Shown in pieces: positions 28,238-37,688 of a stretch of DNA of 64,000 nucleotides. The first letter of the stretch is position 1. Every line of letters starts with the position of its first letter. The DNA is from Pseudomonas sp. SDI (GTDB lineage Bacteria; Pseudomonadota; Gammaproteobacteria; Pseudomonadales; Pseudomonadaceae). The position numbers were made by a program, and so were the translations under genes. Below the pieces are notes generated by a model. It did not search any database, had not been told where the DNA came from, and worked only from the letters and a program-made list of their open reading frames with translations. The stretch is taken from assembly GCF_003105155.1 (NCBI RefSeq), contig NZ_QETK01000016.1:48945-112944 (forward strand), written 5' to 3'.

Positions 28238-29726
28238 GGGTAAAGCCGACCCGGGCCAGCCAGTCGGCTTCCAGGCCGAAATCGGCCTGGGTCAGCTGGT
28301 TTTCTTCCAGCCAACCGTCCGGGAACTCCACGTCGAGGCTGTCGTCCTTGGCGTGCAGCTTGACCGTGGGCATCTGCTGGGTGCCACGGATGTGATGGAA
28401 GAGGATCGCGAAGCGCAGTAGTACGCACAGGCGAATCAGCTTCACTCCGTCGTCGCCGAACTCGGCGAACTTGTCCTTGGGAATGTTGCGTCGGTGCCCG
28501 CGTACCAGCAGGGCCAGCATTTGCTGGTCTTCGCGGGAGAAGCCGGCCAGGTCCGAGTGCTCGATCAGGTAGGCGCCATGCTTGTGGTAATGGTAGTGGG
28601 CGATGTCCAGGCCCACTTCATGCACCTTGGCCGCCCAGCCGAGCAGTTCGCGCCAGATCCCGTCGTCCAGCTCCCAGTCCTTGGCCACCTGGTCGAAGGC
28701 GTGCAGTGCCTTGCGCTCGACCCGCGCCGCCTGACCCTGATCGACGTGGTAGCGCTCCATCAGCGAGGTGAGGGTACGCTCGCGCACGTCCTCATGGTGA
28801 TGGCGGCCGAGCAGGTCGTACAGCACGCCTTCGCGCAGGGCGCCGTCGCAGTGGTCCATGCGTTGCAGTTCGAGCGCGTCGAAGATCGCTTCGAGAATCG
28901 CCAGACCCGCCGGGAAGATTGCCCGACGGTCCGGTTTGACCCCGTCGAAGTCGATCTTGTCGGTCTCGCCCAGCTTGAACAGCTTGCGCTTGAGCCAGGC
29001 CAGGCCCTCGGCGTTGACTTCGCCGCTGCCCATGCCGCCGGCCTTGAGCGCCAGGCCGATGGCGCGGATGGTTCCGGAGGAGCCGATGGCTTCATCCCAG
29101 GTCAGGCGGTGCAGGGCGTTCTCGATGCTCATCAGCTCCAGGCGCGCTGCGGTGTAGGCCTGGGCGTAGCGCGCCGGGGTGATCTTGCCGTCGCGGAAAT
29201 AGCGTTGGGTGAAGCTCACGCAGCCCATCTGCAGGCTTTCGCGCAACAGCGGCTCGAAGCGTTGGCCGATGATGAATTCGGTACTGCCGCCGCCGATGTC
29301 GGCGACCAGGCGTTTGCCCGGGGTGTCGGCCAGGGTGTGCGACACGCCGAGGTAGATCAGGCGGGCTTCTTCGCGACCGGAGATCACTTCCACCGGGTGG
29401 CCGAGAATATCCTCGGCGCGACGGATGAATTCGCCGCGGTTGCGCGCCTCGCGCAGGGCGTTGGTGCCGACGATGCGCACGGCGCCGGCTGGCATGCCAT
29501 TGATGAGCTGGGCAAAGCGCTTCAGGCAGTCGAGCCCGCGCTGCATGGAATCTTCGTTGAGCAGGCGGTCTTCGTTGATGCCAGCGGCCAGTTGAACCTT
29601 CTCCCCCAAGCGCTCAAGGATGCGGATTTCGCTGTGGTGGGCCTTGGCCACGACCATATGGAAGCTGTTGGAGCCCAGGTCGATGGCTGCAATCAAGGAC
29701 AGATTCTTGGCTGTTGTTTGCGGCAT
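28224..29726 (-). CDS. ppx: Exopolyphosphatase (Ppx/GppA family)
   Basis: Degrades polyphosphate from its ends. 500 residues from [22 protein letters not shown]; a 49-codon upstream open stretch is not PPX-like. The actin-like ATPase-fold motifs are [15 protein letters not shown] near the N-terminus and [18 protein letters not shown] at about 135-150. A C-terminal HD-like region includes [20 protein letters not shown] and [17 protein letters not shown]. The 3' end overlaps ppk by 14 bases, so simultaneous transcription would yield complementary tails. It diverges from trxA with 240 bases between starts, in which I see no other gene. Confidence 0.96.
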   Translation of the reverse strand: MPQTTAKNLSLIAAIDLGSNSFHMVVAKAHHSEIRILERLGEKVQLAAGINEDRLLNEDSMQRGLDCLKRFAQLINGMPAGAVRIVGTNALREARNRGEFIRRAEDILGHPVEVISGREEARLIYLGVSHTLADTPGKRLVADIGGGSTEFIIGQRFEPLLRESLQMGCVSFTQRYFRDGKITPARYAQAYTAARLELMSIENALHRLTWDEAIGSSGTIRAIGLALKAGGMGSGEVNAEGLAWLKRKLFKLGETDKIDFDGVKPDRRAIFPAGLAILEAIFDALELQRMDHCDGALREGVLYDLLGRHHHEDVRERTLTSLMERYHVDQGQAARVERKALHAFDQVAKDWELDDGIWRELLGWAAKVHEVGLDIAHYHYHKHGAYLIEHSDLAGFSREDQQMLALLVRGHRRNIPKDKFAEFGDDGVKLIRLCVLLRFAILFHHIRGTQQMPTVKLHAKDDSLDVEFPDGWLEENQLTQADFGLEADWLARVGFTLSVR

Positions 29727-29966
29727 GGTCAGGAGTTCTCGGTCGATAACCCGGCAATCGTGCCATGATCCTGTGCTCGCGCCAACGCACAGCTTATCAA
29801 GGTTTGATATGACGCAGTTTCGGGTGGGAAATATGACTTTTGTGTGACAGTCGATATGCCGCGTCATGCACAACTATAGTTACACTCAATCGTCAGCGGC
29901 TTCCTGTCTACGGCGATGGCGGCTATGATGGGCGACGTTTTTTTGCTTACGACCTTGGAGACTTCC

Positions 29967-30296
29967 ATGAGCAGCGATCTTATCAAACACGTCACTGACG
30001 CCACCTTCGAGGCCGAAGTACTCAAGGCTGAAGGTCCAGTGCTGGTGGACTACTGGGCTGAATGGTGCGGCCCGTGCAAAATGATCGCGCCAGTCCTGGA
30101 CGACATCGCCGCTACCTACCAGGGCAAACTGACCGTCGCCAAGCTGAACATCGATGACAACGCTGAAACCCCGGCCAAGCACGGCGTGCGTGGCATCCCG
30201 ACGCTGATGCTGTTCAAGAACGGCAACGTCGAGGCGACCAAGGTCGGCGCACTGTCCAAATCTCAGCTGGCGGCCTTCCTCGACGCCAACATCTGA
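29967..30296 (+). CDS. trxA: Thioredoxin 1
   Basis: 109 residues with the active site WCGPCK in [23 protein letters not shown] and the cis-proline segment [15 protein letters not shown] general cytoplasmic protein-disulfide reductase. Translation starts at [18 protein letters not shown] (ATG 29967, preceded by TTGGAG about eight bases upstream); the frame remains open 17 codons farther but that part is not conserved. A strong terminator follows at once, separating it from rho. Confidence 0.97.
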   Translation: MSSDLIKHVTDATFEAEVLKAEGPVLVDYWAEWCGPCKMIAPVLDDIAATYQGKLTVAKLNIDDNAETPAKHGVRGIPTLMLFKNGNVEATKVGALSKSQLAAFLDANI

Positions 30297-30302
30297 GTCG
30301 AT

Positions 30303-30333
30303 AAAAGCCCCGCATTTGTCGGGGCTTTTCTCT
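30303..30333 (+). terminator. Rho-independent terminator of trxA
   Basis: AAAAGCCCCG (30303-30312) and CGGGGCTTTT (30320-30329) with a seven-base loop and a T-rich tail; six bases after the trxA stop. Confidence 0.95.
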
Positions 30334-30526
30334 TTCTGGTGACTAGACGCCAGAAAATGCAGGTGTTACATTCGGCCTCGCACTGTTTCTTTCAGTGCCC
30401 CCTGCACGCCGTCGCCGACGCACCCCAATTCGAATTAGTACGCGATCCTGTCGCCTTCTCTGCGGCGCGGCTTCATTAAGCCAGAAGCTTAATTCTCCCT
30501 TCTTACATGATTACGTCATTCCCCTT
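30334..30526 (+). promoter_or_regulatory. rho 5' leader with RNA structure, candidate Pseudomon-Rho motif
   Basis: 193 bases without a gene, between the trxA terminator and rho. Two clean stems are present: GCACTG/CAGTGC at 30380-30398 with a seven-base loop, and ATTAAGC/GCTTAAT at 30475-30493 with a CAGAA loop. A conserved RNA motif called Pseudomon-Rho has been described in the rho leader of pseudomonads, and this is the right place for it; I did not align it to a model. The pyrimidine-rich CCCCTT just before the ATG replaces a normal ribosome-binding site, which fits control at translation or by Rho itself. Confidence 0.6.
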
Positions 30527-31786
<1,260 letters not shown>

Positions 31787-31807
31787 GGTCTCCGCGAGAG
31801 ATCCCCT

Positions 31808-31904
31808 GGGGCTGCTGTGCAGCCCATCGCGGGACGAGCCCGCTCCCACAGACGGATAACCTGTGGGAGCGGGCTCGTGCCGCGATGGGTCGCGCAGCGG
31901 CCCC
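31808..31904. repeat. REPIN: two inverted REP units after rho
   Basis: Left unit at 31808-31851 (contains ATCGCGGGACGAGCCCGCTC) and right unit at 31861-31904 are near-perfect reverse complements of about 44 bases with a nine-base spacer. The CGAGCCCGCTCCCACAG / CTGTGGGAGCGGGCTCG core is the common pseudomonad REP sequence. The unit can fold into one long cruciform or hairpin and may end rho transcription. Confidence 0.9.
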
Positions 31905-31983
31905 AATGCGTTTTGCGGTCTTCAGTTTATTGACGCTACACTTTGCACCCCCCCGACCGATACGGCCAACACGAGGCTCACGC

Positions 31984-33450
31984 ATGCAGTATCGCGATCT
32001 GCGCGACTTTATCCGCGGCCTGGAACAGCGCGGCGAACTCAAGCGCATTCAGGTCCCCATCTCTCCCGTTCTGGAAATGACCGAAGTCTGCGACCGCACC
32101 TTGCGTGCCAAGGGCCCGGCGTTGCTCTTCGAGAAGCCCACCGGGTTCGACATGCCGGTGCTGGGCAACCTGTTCGGCACCCCGGAGCGGGTGGCCATGG
32201 GCATGGGTGCCGAGTCGATCAGCGAACTGCGCGAAATCGGCAAGCTGCTGGCCTTCCTCAAGGAGCCGGAGCCGCCCAAGGGCCTGAAAGACGCCTGGTC
32301 GAAGCTGCCGATCTTCAAAAAAGTCATCGCCATGGCGCCCAAGGTGGTCAAGGACGCGCCGTGCCACGAAGTGGTCATCGAGGGCGAGGACGTCGACTTG
32401 GCCCAGTTGCCGATCCAGCACTGCTGGCCTGGCGATGTCGCGCCGTTGATCACCTGGGGCCTGACCGTCACCCGTGGGCCGAACAAGGAGCGCCAGAACC
32501 TTGGTATCTACCGCCAGCAGGTAATCGGCCGCAACAAGGTGATCATGCGTTGGTTGAGCCATCGTGGCGGCGCGCTGGATTACCGCGAGTGGTGCGACAA
32601 GAACCCTGGCCAGCCGTTCCCGGTGGCCGTGGCGCTGGGCGCCGATCCGGCGACCATCCTTGGCGCGGTAACCCCGGTGCCGGACAGCCTCTCCGAGTAC
32701 GCCTTTGCCGGCCTGCTGCGTGGCAACCGCACCGAGCTGGTGAAATGCCGGGGCAGCGACCTGCAGGTGCCGGCAACGGCCGAGATCATCCTCGAAGGCG
32801 TGATTCACCCGGGCGAAATGGCCCCGGAAGGTCCATACGGCGACCACACCGGCTACTACAACGAGGTGGACAGCTTCCCGGTGTTCACCATCGAGCGCAT
32901 CACCCACCGCACCCAGCCGATCTACCACAGCACCTACACCGGCCGGCCGCCGGATGAGCCGGCGATCCTCGGCGTGGCGCTGAACGAAGTGTTCGTACCG
33001 ATCCTGCAGAAGCAGTTCCCGGAGATCACCGACTTCTACCTGCCGCCCGAAGGCTGCTCGTACCGCATGGCGGTGGTGACCATCAAGAAGCAGTACCCGG
33101 GCCACGCGAAGCGGGTAATGCTCGGTGTCTGGTCGTTTTTACGACAGTTCATGTATACCAAATTCGTTATCGTCACCGACGACGACGTCAACGCCCGCGA
33201 CTGGAACGACGTGATCTGGGCCATCACCACGCGCATGGACCCCAAGCGCGATACGGTGATGATCGACAACACGCCGATCGACTACCTCGACTTCGCCTCG
33301 CCGGTGTCCGGCCTGGGTTCGAAGATGGGGCTGGACGCCACCAACAAGTGGCCGGGCGAGACTACCCGCGAATGGGGCCGTGTCATCGTCAAGGACGAGG
33401 CGGTCACCCGGCGTATCGATGAGCTGTGGAACCAGTTGGGAATAGACTAA
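31984..33450 (+). CDS. ubiD: 4-hydroxy-3-polyprenylbenzoate decarboxylase UbiD
   Basis: Decarboxylates the ubiquinone precursor using prenylated FMN. 488 residues from [20 protein letters not shown]; the frame is open upstream through part of the REPIN, but this is the family start. Marks include [46 protein letters not shown], the cofactor-binding region [21 protein letters not shown] and [18 protein letters not shown]. The active-site Glu-Arg-Glu triad lies in the latter regions. The stop codon is immediately followed by the ATG of the reductase gene, so the two are an operon. Confidence 0.96.
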   Translation: MQYRDLRDFIRGLEQRGELKRIQVPISPVLEMTEVCDRTLRAKGPALLFEKPTGFDMPVLGNLFGTPERVAMGMGAESISELREIGKLLAFLKEPEPPKGLKDAWSKLPIFKKVIAMAPKVVKDAPCHEVVIEGEDVDLAQLPIQHCWPGDVAPLITWGLTVTRGPNKERQNLGIYRQQVIGRNKVIMRWLSHRGGALDYREWCDKNPGQPFPVAVALGADPATILGAVTPVPDSLSEYAFAGLLRGNRTELVKCRGSDLQVPATAEIILEGVIHPGEMAPEGPYGDHTGYYNEVDSFPVFTIERITHRTQPIYHSTYTGRPPDEPAILGVALNEVFVPILQKQFPEITDFYLPPEGCSYRMAVVTIKKQYPGHAKRVMLGVWSFLRQFMYTKFVIVTDDDVNARDWNDVIWAITTRMDPKRDTVMIDNTPIDYLDFASPVSGLGSKMGLDATNKWPGETTREWGRVIVKDEAVTRRIDELWNQLGID

Positions 33451-34419
33451 ATGCAGGTAACCTTGCAGCCGTCCGGGGCCGTGTTGGCGGTGGAACCCGG
33501 GGAAAGGATCCTGGATGCGGCGCGTCGTCTGGGCTATGACTGTCCGCAGAGCTGCCGCAATGGCAATTGCCATGTCTGTGCGGCGCTGCTGGTGGAGGGC
33601 AGTGTGCGCCAGAACGGCGAAGTGCGTGATCATGGCGAACTGTTTACCTGTATCGCCGAACCGCTGGAGGACTGCATTGTGCTCTGGGATGGCGTGCTCG
33701 CCCTGGGCGAGTTGCCGGTACGGAAACTGGCCTGCCAGCTGACCGAGTGCCTGGATGTCGGCGGCGACGTCTGGCGTGTGCGTCTGCGCGCGCCGGCTGG
33801 CAAACCGCCGCGTTATCATGCGGGCCAGTACCTGATGGTCGAGCGCGACGGCAGCGACAAGGCGGCCTTCTCCCTGGCCTCTGCGCCGCACAGTGGGCGC
33901 GATCTCGAGCTGCACGTGCTGGCGCGCGAAGACAGCGCCCGCGCGTTCATCCAACAGTTGCAGGCGAACCGCATGGCGCGGGTCGAGCTGCCGTTCGGCG
34001 ACACCCACCTGGCCGAGCTGCCAGACGGGCCGCTGGTGTTGATCGCGGCCGGTACCGGTATGGCGCAGATGTACAGCCTGATCGAGCATTGCCGCGCCCA
34101 GGGCTTCAAGCACCCTGTGCACCTGTACTGGGGCGTGCGCCGGCCGGAAGATTTCTACCAGCTTGAGCACTGGGACGAGTGGCAACAGTTGCCGAACCTG
34201 TTCCTGCACAAGGTGGTCAGCGACCTCTGTGGGTGGGAAGGGCGCTGCGGTCTGCTGCACGAAGCGGTGGCCGAGGACATTGCCGACCTTTCCACCGTGC
34301 ATGTTTATGCCAGCGGCTCGCCGAGCATGATCTACGCGACCCTCGACGCCCTGGTCGAGAAAGGCATGGACGCACATCAAATGCGCGCCGACGTATTTGC
34401 TTATGCCCCTCGCGGCTAA
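33451..34419 (+). CDS. 2Fe-2S ferredoxin / flavin-type NAD(P)H reductase
   Basis: 322 residues in three parts. Residues 1-90 form a plant-type ferredoxin domain with cysteines in CPQSCRNGNCHVC and later FTCIAEPLEDC. Residues ~95-185 are the FAD-binding barrel (YHAGQYLMVERDG, AAFSLASAPH). The C-terminal NAD(P) domain has LVLIAAGTGMAQMYSLIEHC, HLYWGVRRPEDFY and VYASGSPSMI. Databases often call this type CDP-6-deoxy-glucoseen reductase, but no sugar genes are nearby. The zero-base junction with ubiD, and the presence of flavin reductase fre beside ubiD in E. coli, suggest a role in supplying reduced flavin or electrons to the UbiX/UbiD system. Confidence 0.85.
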   Translation: MQVTLQPSGAVLAVEPGERILDAARRLGYDCPQSCRNGNCHVCAALLVEGSVRQNGEVRDHGELFTCIAEPLEDCIVLWDGVLALGELPVRKLACQLTECLDVGGDVWRVRLRAPAGKPPRYHAGQYLMVERDGSDKAAFSLASAPHSGRDLELHVLAREDSARAFIQQLQANRMARVELPFGDTHLAELPDGPLVLIAAGTGMAQMYSLIEHCRAQGFKHPVHLYWGVRRPEDFYQLEHWDEWQQLPNLFLHKVVSDLCGWEGRCGLLHEAVAEDIADLSTVHVYASGSPSMIYATLDALVEKGMDAHQMRADVFAYAPRG

Positions 34420-34431
34420 CGCTGGGAATAA

Positions 34432-34457
34432 GGCGCGTTGCACTAACGCGCCGATTT
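34432..34457 (+). terminator. Terminator after ubiD operon
   Basis: GGCGCGTT (34432-34439) and AACGCGCC (34445-34452) with loop GCACT, then GATTT. Confidence 0.75.
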
Positions 34458-34695
34458 AAATAACCCTTTCGGTGCCTGGCGGTGATAAGTCGGGGCCAAT
34501 GAAATAATTGTTACCTCGCTGCTGAAAAACCCTCACTACACTTGAAACAGTGATTGCAGAAGCGCGAAATCACTGCAACTGCTGCGCGGTACTGCTTGTT
34601 TTTATAGGCTTATCTGCCGTACGGTAATTGCGCGAAACTTGATTAAGCGTAGCGTGAGCTACTTCGGTATTTCACGGGGAATATTGGCGGCGGTT
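34458..34695. other. AT-richer leader region before chaC, no gene
   Basis: 238 bases that are visibly lower in GC than the neighbours. One hairpin stands out, CAGTGATT/AATCACTG at 34548-34575 with a 12-base loop, and there is a T-rich stretch GTTTTTATA near 34600. It could be the chaC promoter and leader or an unannotated small RNA; no open frame is convincing. Confidence 0.4.
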
Positions 34696-35352
34696 ATGTC
34701 GGCGATCGAAACAGCGTTAGCGCACAACGCGTACCCTCCAGTGCTCGACTTTGGTCAGCAACTGACTCATGAGCAACTTCTGCATTCGCTAGAGCAAACC
34801 ATGGCGCACCATCGTGGCGGTCCCGTGTGGCTGTTTGCCTACGGCTCGCTGATCTGGCGCCCGGAATGTTCATCCACCGAACGCCGCCGTGGCCGGGTAC
34901 ACGGCTATCACCGCGGGCTGTACCTGTGGTCGCATGAACACCGCGGCACACCGGAGTGTCCGGGGCTGGTGTTCGGTCTGGACCGTGGCGGTTCGTGCAG
35001 CGGCTTTGCCTACAAACTACCGGAAGAATGCCTGCAGGATTCGCTGCTGGCGCTGTGGCGGCGCGAAATGCCTTACCCCGCGTATCGGCCGCACTGGCTG
35101 AACTGCCGCCTCGACGATGGCAGCAAGGTCCAGGCCCTGGGCTTTGTGCTGGAGCGGCACTTGCCGTGCTATGCCGGCAACCTGCCGGATAACCTGCTCA
35201 GTCACATCCTGGCCAGTGCCAAGGGCCGTTACGGCAGTACCCGCGAGTACGTCGAGCAAACCCTGCAGGCACTGCGCACCCACGCCATGCCCGACCGCAA
35301 CCTGGAGGCGCGCTTCAAGCGCTGCCACGCGCAATCGCAAGCACAGCAATGA
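34696..35352 (+). CDS. Gamma-glutamylcyclotransferase, ChaC family
   Basis: 218 residues from the ATG at 34696; an in-frame TTG at 34639 is less likely. The family substrate-binding motif is VWLFAYGSLIWRPEC, followed by RRRGRVHGYHRGLYLWSHEHRG and the acidic segment PECPGLVFGLDRGG, then CLQDSLLALWRREMPYPAYRP. ChaC enzymes degrade glutathione to 5-oxoproline and Cys-Gly in the cytoplasm. No strong ribosome-binding site is seen; GGCGGCGG lies just upstream. Its stop codon is embedded in a Fur-box-like site serving the next gene. Confidence 0.88.
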   Translation: MSAIETALAHNAYPPVLDFGQQLTHEQLLHSLEQTMAHHRGGPVWLFAYGSLIWRPECSSTERRRGRVHGYHRGLYLWSHEHRGTPECPGLVFGLDRGGSCSGFAYKLPEECLQDSLLALWRREMPYPAYRPHWLNCRLDDGSKVQALGFVLERHLPCYAGNLPDNLLSHILASAKGRYGSTREYVEQTLQALRTHAMPDRNLEARFKRCHAQSQAQQ

Positions 35353-35364
35353 GAATTATTCTCG
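35346..35364. promoter_or_regulatory. Fur-box-like operator for the TonB-like gene
   Basis: Centred on 35355, GAGAAT-T-ATTCTC (35349-35361) is a perfect 6-1-6 inverted repeat. Compared with the 7-1-7 Fur model TGATAAT-N-ATTATCA, TGAGAAT-T-ATTCTCG matches 11 of 14 positions, and GAGAATnATTCTC is a usual pseudomonad variant. It overlaps the chaC stop codon and lies about 50 bases before the next start codon, the right place to repress transcription when iron is plentiful. Confidence 0.75.
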
Positions 35365-35413
35365 CTGGCTGAGCTATCATGGTGGCTCAATTTTTCGAGG
35401 CGCAGGTTCAGGG

Positions 35414-36091
35414 ATGAAGGGGTTTGCCGGTGTGTTACTGGTGTGCTGCTGCATGGCGCAGGCCGATGACGATTCGATGTATGCCGTGCCACCGAAGCTC
35501 GGTTACCCGTTGCCGTTCTTCCTCGCCGGGGTGCAAGGCGATTTGCAGGCCAGGCTGGTGGTGACCGCGCGCGATGGCAAGGTCAGCAAGGTAAGCATTT
35601 TGCGCAGCGACGACGAGCTGTTCAGCGATACGGCGCTGGCCTCGGTGCCCGCCTGGCAGTTCAAGCCGATGAAAGTCGCGCGCGATCAGCCGGCGACGCT
35701 GCAGAAGGTGCAGGTGCTGCGCTTTCGCATCAAGCCGGATGAGTGGCCCAAGGTGATTTATGGCCAGGCGCAGCAGCTATTGATGACCTGCCAGCAATTC
35801 AGCGACGAGATGAAGGCGTTCCGCACGCCGAACGCCGAGCGTGAGCTGTGGCGGTCGAGCAGTGTCGCGCGCAGCGTGGGTTTGTTGGCGCGCACTGGGG
35901 ATAACCCGGCGACGGCCAGGCAGTTTCGCGAGGCACTGGCCCGGTTCGAGCAGGCGCTGCCGGGGATCGAGCAGGGCTGCCAGAAGAATCCGCGGCAGCG
36001 GTATGTGGATGCCTGGCCGGCCGAGTGGCGGGCCAAGGTTGGCAGTGAGTCAGTTAGGACCCCATCGCCGGAAGCGCCCGCTCCCACATAA
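35414..36091 (+). CDS. Exported TonB C-terminal-domain protein
   Basis: 225 residues from an ATG at 35414. A signal peptide (MKGFAGVLLVCCCMAQA) is followed by residues ~25-110 with the TonB-C pattern: YPLPFFLAGVQGDLQARLVV, GKVSKVSILRSDDELFSDTAL and VPAWQFKPMKVARDQPATLQ. Unlike TonB it has no long proline-rich spacer, and a helical C-terminal part follows. It may work with TonB-dependent iron uptake, which fits the Fur-like site upstream. The last dozen codons (PSPEAPAPT and the stop) lie in a REP unit, so the present C-terminus is repeat-derived. Confidence 0.8.
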   Translation: MKGFAGVLLVCCCMAQADDDSMYAVPPKLGYPLPFFLAGVQGDLQARLVVTARDGKVSKVSILRSDDELFSDTALASVPAWQFKPMKVARDQPATLQKVQVLRFRIKPDEWPKVIYGQAQQLLMTCQQFSDEMKAFRTPNAERELWRSSSVARSVGLLARTGDNPATARQFREALARFEQALPGIEQGCQKNPRQRYVDAWPAEWRAKVGSESVRTPSPEAPAPT

Positions 36092-36140
36092 AGCACACCG
36101 GTTGCTCTTCTGTGGAAGCGGGCGCGTCCCGCGATAGAGG
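36060..36140. repeat. REPIN overlapping the end of the TonB-like gene
   Basis: Left unit 36060-36088 (CATCGCCGGAAGCGCCCGCT) and right unit 36111-36140 (TGTGGAAGCGGGCGCGTCCC) are imperfect inverted copies of the REP sequence. The spacer ends with GGTTGCTCTTCT, also found in the repeat near 50.5 kb. The left unit supplies codons and, one base further, the stop codon of the upstream gene. Confidence 0.85.
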
Positions 36141-36149
36141 CCACGCGAT

Positions 36150-37127
36150 TCACCTGACGGCCACCACCAGCTTGCCCAGCGCCTTGCGCTGCCGCAATTG
36201 CTCGATCGCCTCGCCCGCCTTTGCCAGCGGATAAACCTGCGACACTAGCGGCTTCAGCTTGCCTTGCGCATACCAGGCAAACAGCTGCTTGAAGTTGGCC
36301 ACATTGTCCGCCGGCTGACGCTGGGCAAACGCCCCCCAGAACACCCCGAGCACCGCCGCACCCTTGAGCAGCACCAGGTTCGCCGGCAGCTCCGGGATGC
36401 GCCCGCTGGCAAAGCCGATCACCAACAATCGGCCGTTCCAGGCCAGGCCCCGTACCGCCTGATCGAACAGGTCACCACCGACCGGGTCGAAAATCACATC
36501 GGCCCCCTGGCCGCCGGTCAGACGCTTGATCTCGTCCTTCAAACTGGCCTGGCTGTAGTCGATCAGCTCATCGGCGCCGGCCGCCCTGGCCACCGCCAGC
36601 TTCTCGGCACTGCTGGCGGCGGCGATCACCTTGGCGCCCAGCGCCTTGCCGATCTCCACCGCCGCCAGCCCAACCCCGCCAGACGCACCTAGCACCAGCA
36701 AGGTTTCCCCTGGCTTGAGCTGGCCACGCTGGGTCAGCGCATGCATCGAGGTGCCGTAGGTCATACCAAACGCTGCGGCAGTCTGGAAGTCCATCGCATC
36801 CGGCACCGGCAGCACGTTGTAGCCCGGCACCGCCACCTGCTCGGCAAAGCTGCCCCAGCCGGTCAGCGCCATGACCCGGTCGCCCACCTTGAACGGCCCG
36901 GCTTTTTCGCCCACGCCACGCACCACCCCGGCGGCTTCGCCACCCGGCGAAAACGGCATCGGTGGCTGGAACTGGTATTTGCCCTCGATGATCAGCGTAT
37001 CCGGGAAGTTCACCCCGGCCGCATGCACCTCCAGCAGGATTTCGTTGTTCTTCGGTGCCGGGCTGGCGACGTCTTCGAGCACCAGGTCGCTGCCCGGGCC
37101 ATGGGCTTTGCACAACACAGCTTTCAT
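36150..37127 (-). CDS. NADPH:quinone oxidoreductase, zinc-independent MDR family
   Basis: 325 residues from MKAVLCKAHGPGSDLVLEDV, with AGGAA about nine bases upstream; the frame continues far upstream without conservation. The MDR N-domain has AAGVNFPDTLIIEGKYQFQPPMPF and PGGEAAGVVRGVGEKAGPF. The nucleotide-binding fold has ETLLVLGASGGVGLAAVEIGKALGAKVIAAASS, and the C-terminus IEQLRQRKALGKLVVAVR. Catalyses NAD(P)H-dependent quinone or enone reduction in the cytoplasm. It has no zinc-binding cysteines. Single gene, bounded by a REPIN. Confidence 0.9.
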   Translation of the reverse strand: MKAVLCKAHGPGSDLVLEDVASPAPKNNEILLEVHAAGVNFPDTLIIEGKYQFQPPMPFSPGGEAAGVVRGVGEKAGPFKVGDRVMALTGWGSFAEQVAVPGYNVLPVPDAMDFQTAAAFGMTYGTSMHALTQRGQLKPGETLLVLGASGGVGLAAVEIGKALGAKVIAAASSAEKLAVARAAGADELIDYSQASLKDEIKRLTGGQGADVIFDPVGGDLFDQAVRGLAWNGRLLVIGFASGRIPELPANLVLLKGAAVLGVFWGAFAQRQPADNVANFKQLFAWYAQGKLKPLVSQVYPLAKAGEAIEQLRQRKALGKLVVAVR

Positions 37128-37283
37128 CGGGGCTATTCCTTTGCGAGGTGTGGCCGATAAGTGTAGGTGGGCAAGGTTTCGGGTCAACGAGCATGGCCCG
37201 GCCTGATAGGCCGGCATAAGCCCGGGCTTGGGTTTGACCGGTGCGCTGGGTATGCTGGCGCCAACTGTTTGAGGAGCGAATTC

Positions 37284-37688
37284 GTGAAAGCGTGGATCTT
37301 GATGGTACTGGCCCTGATGCTGCCAGCGGCGGCCATGGCCGAAGAAGCCAAGGAAGGGGAACCGAAGGTCTCCTATATCTCCCTGAGTCCGCCCTTCGTC
37401 GGCAACTATGCCCTCGACGGCGGCCCGAAACTGCGCGTGTACAAGGCCGACGTGGCCCTGCGGGTCAACAGCGACGCCGACGCGGCGGTGGTCAAACGCC
37501 ACGAGCCGCTGATCCGCAACCAACTGGTGGCGCTGTTCACCCAGCAAAGCCTGGACGCCATGAGCAACGTCGAAGCCAAGGAAAAACTGCGTCAGGAAGC
37601 CCTGAAGCAGGTCCAGCAGGTGCTTGAAGGCGAAGAGGGCAAGCCGGTGGTGGCCGACCTGCTGTTCAACAACCTCATCGTCCAGTAA
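37284..37688 (+). CDS. FliL-like exported protein
   Basis: 134 residues from a GTG at 37284 with GAGGAG seven bases upstream. A signal peptide or N-terminal anchor (KAWILMVLALMLPAAAMA) precedes a domain with the FliL pattern: VSYISLSPPFVGNYALDGGPKLRVYKADVALRV, HEPLIRNQLVALFTQQ and EALKQVQQVLEGEEGKPVVADLLFNNLIVQ, ending in the family's typical VxFxxFxxQ-like tail. True FliL has a membrane anchor and helps the flagellar stator; no flagellar genes are near, so this is a paralogue with an uncertain role. Its stop abuts the convergent permease stop without a single base between. Confidence 0.82.
   Translation: MKAWILMVLALMLPAAAMAEEAKEGEPKVSYISLSPPFVGNYALDGGPKLRVYKADVALRVNSDADAAVVKRHEPLIRNQLVALFTQQSLDAMSNVEAKEKLRQEALKQVQQVLEGEEGKPVVADLLFNNLIVQ

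Noticed and set aside
31861..31983. Upstream in-frame start for ubiD inside the REPIN
   Set aside because: The added N-terminus comes from repeat DNA and precedes the conserved MQYRDLRDF start.
35117..35413. Longer TonB-like protein beginning within chaC
   Set aside because: The extension reads chaC in another frame; the ATG at 35414 begins a good signal peptide behind the Fur-like site.
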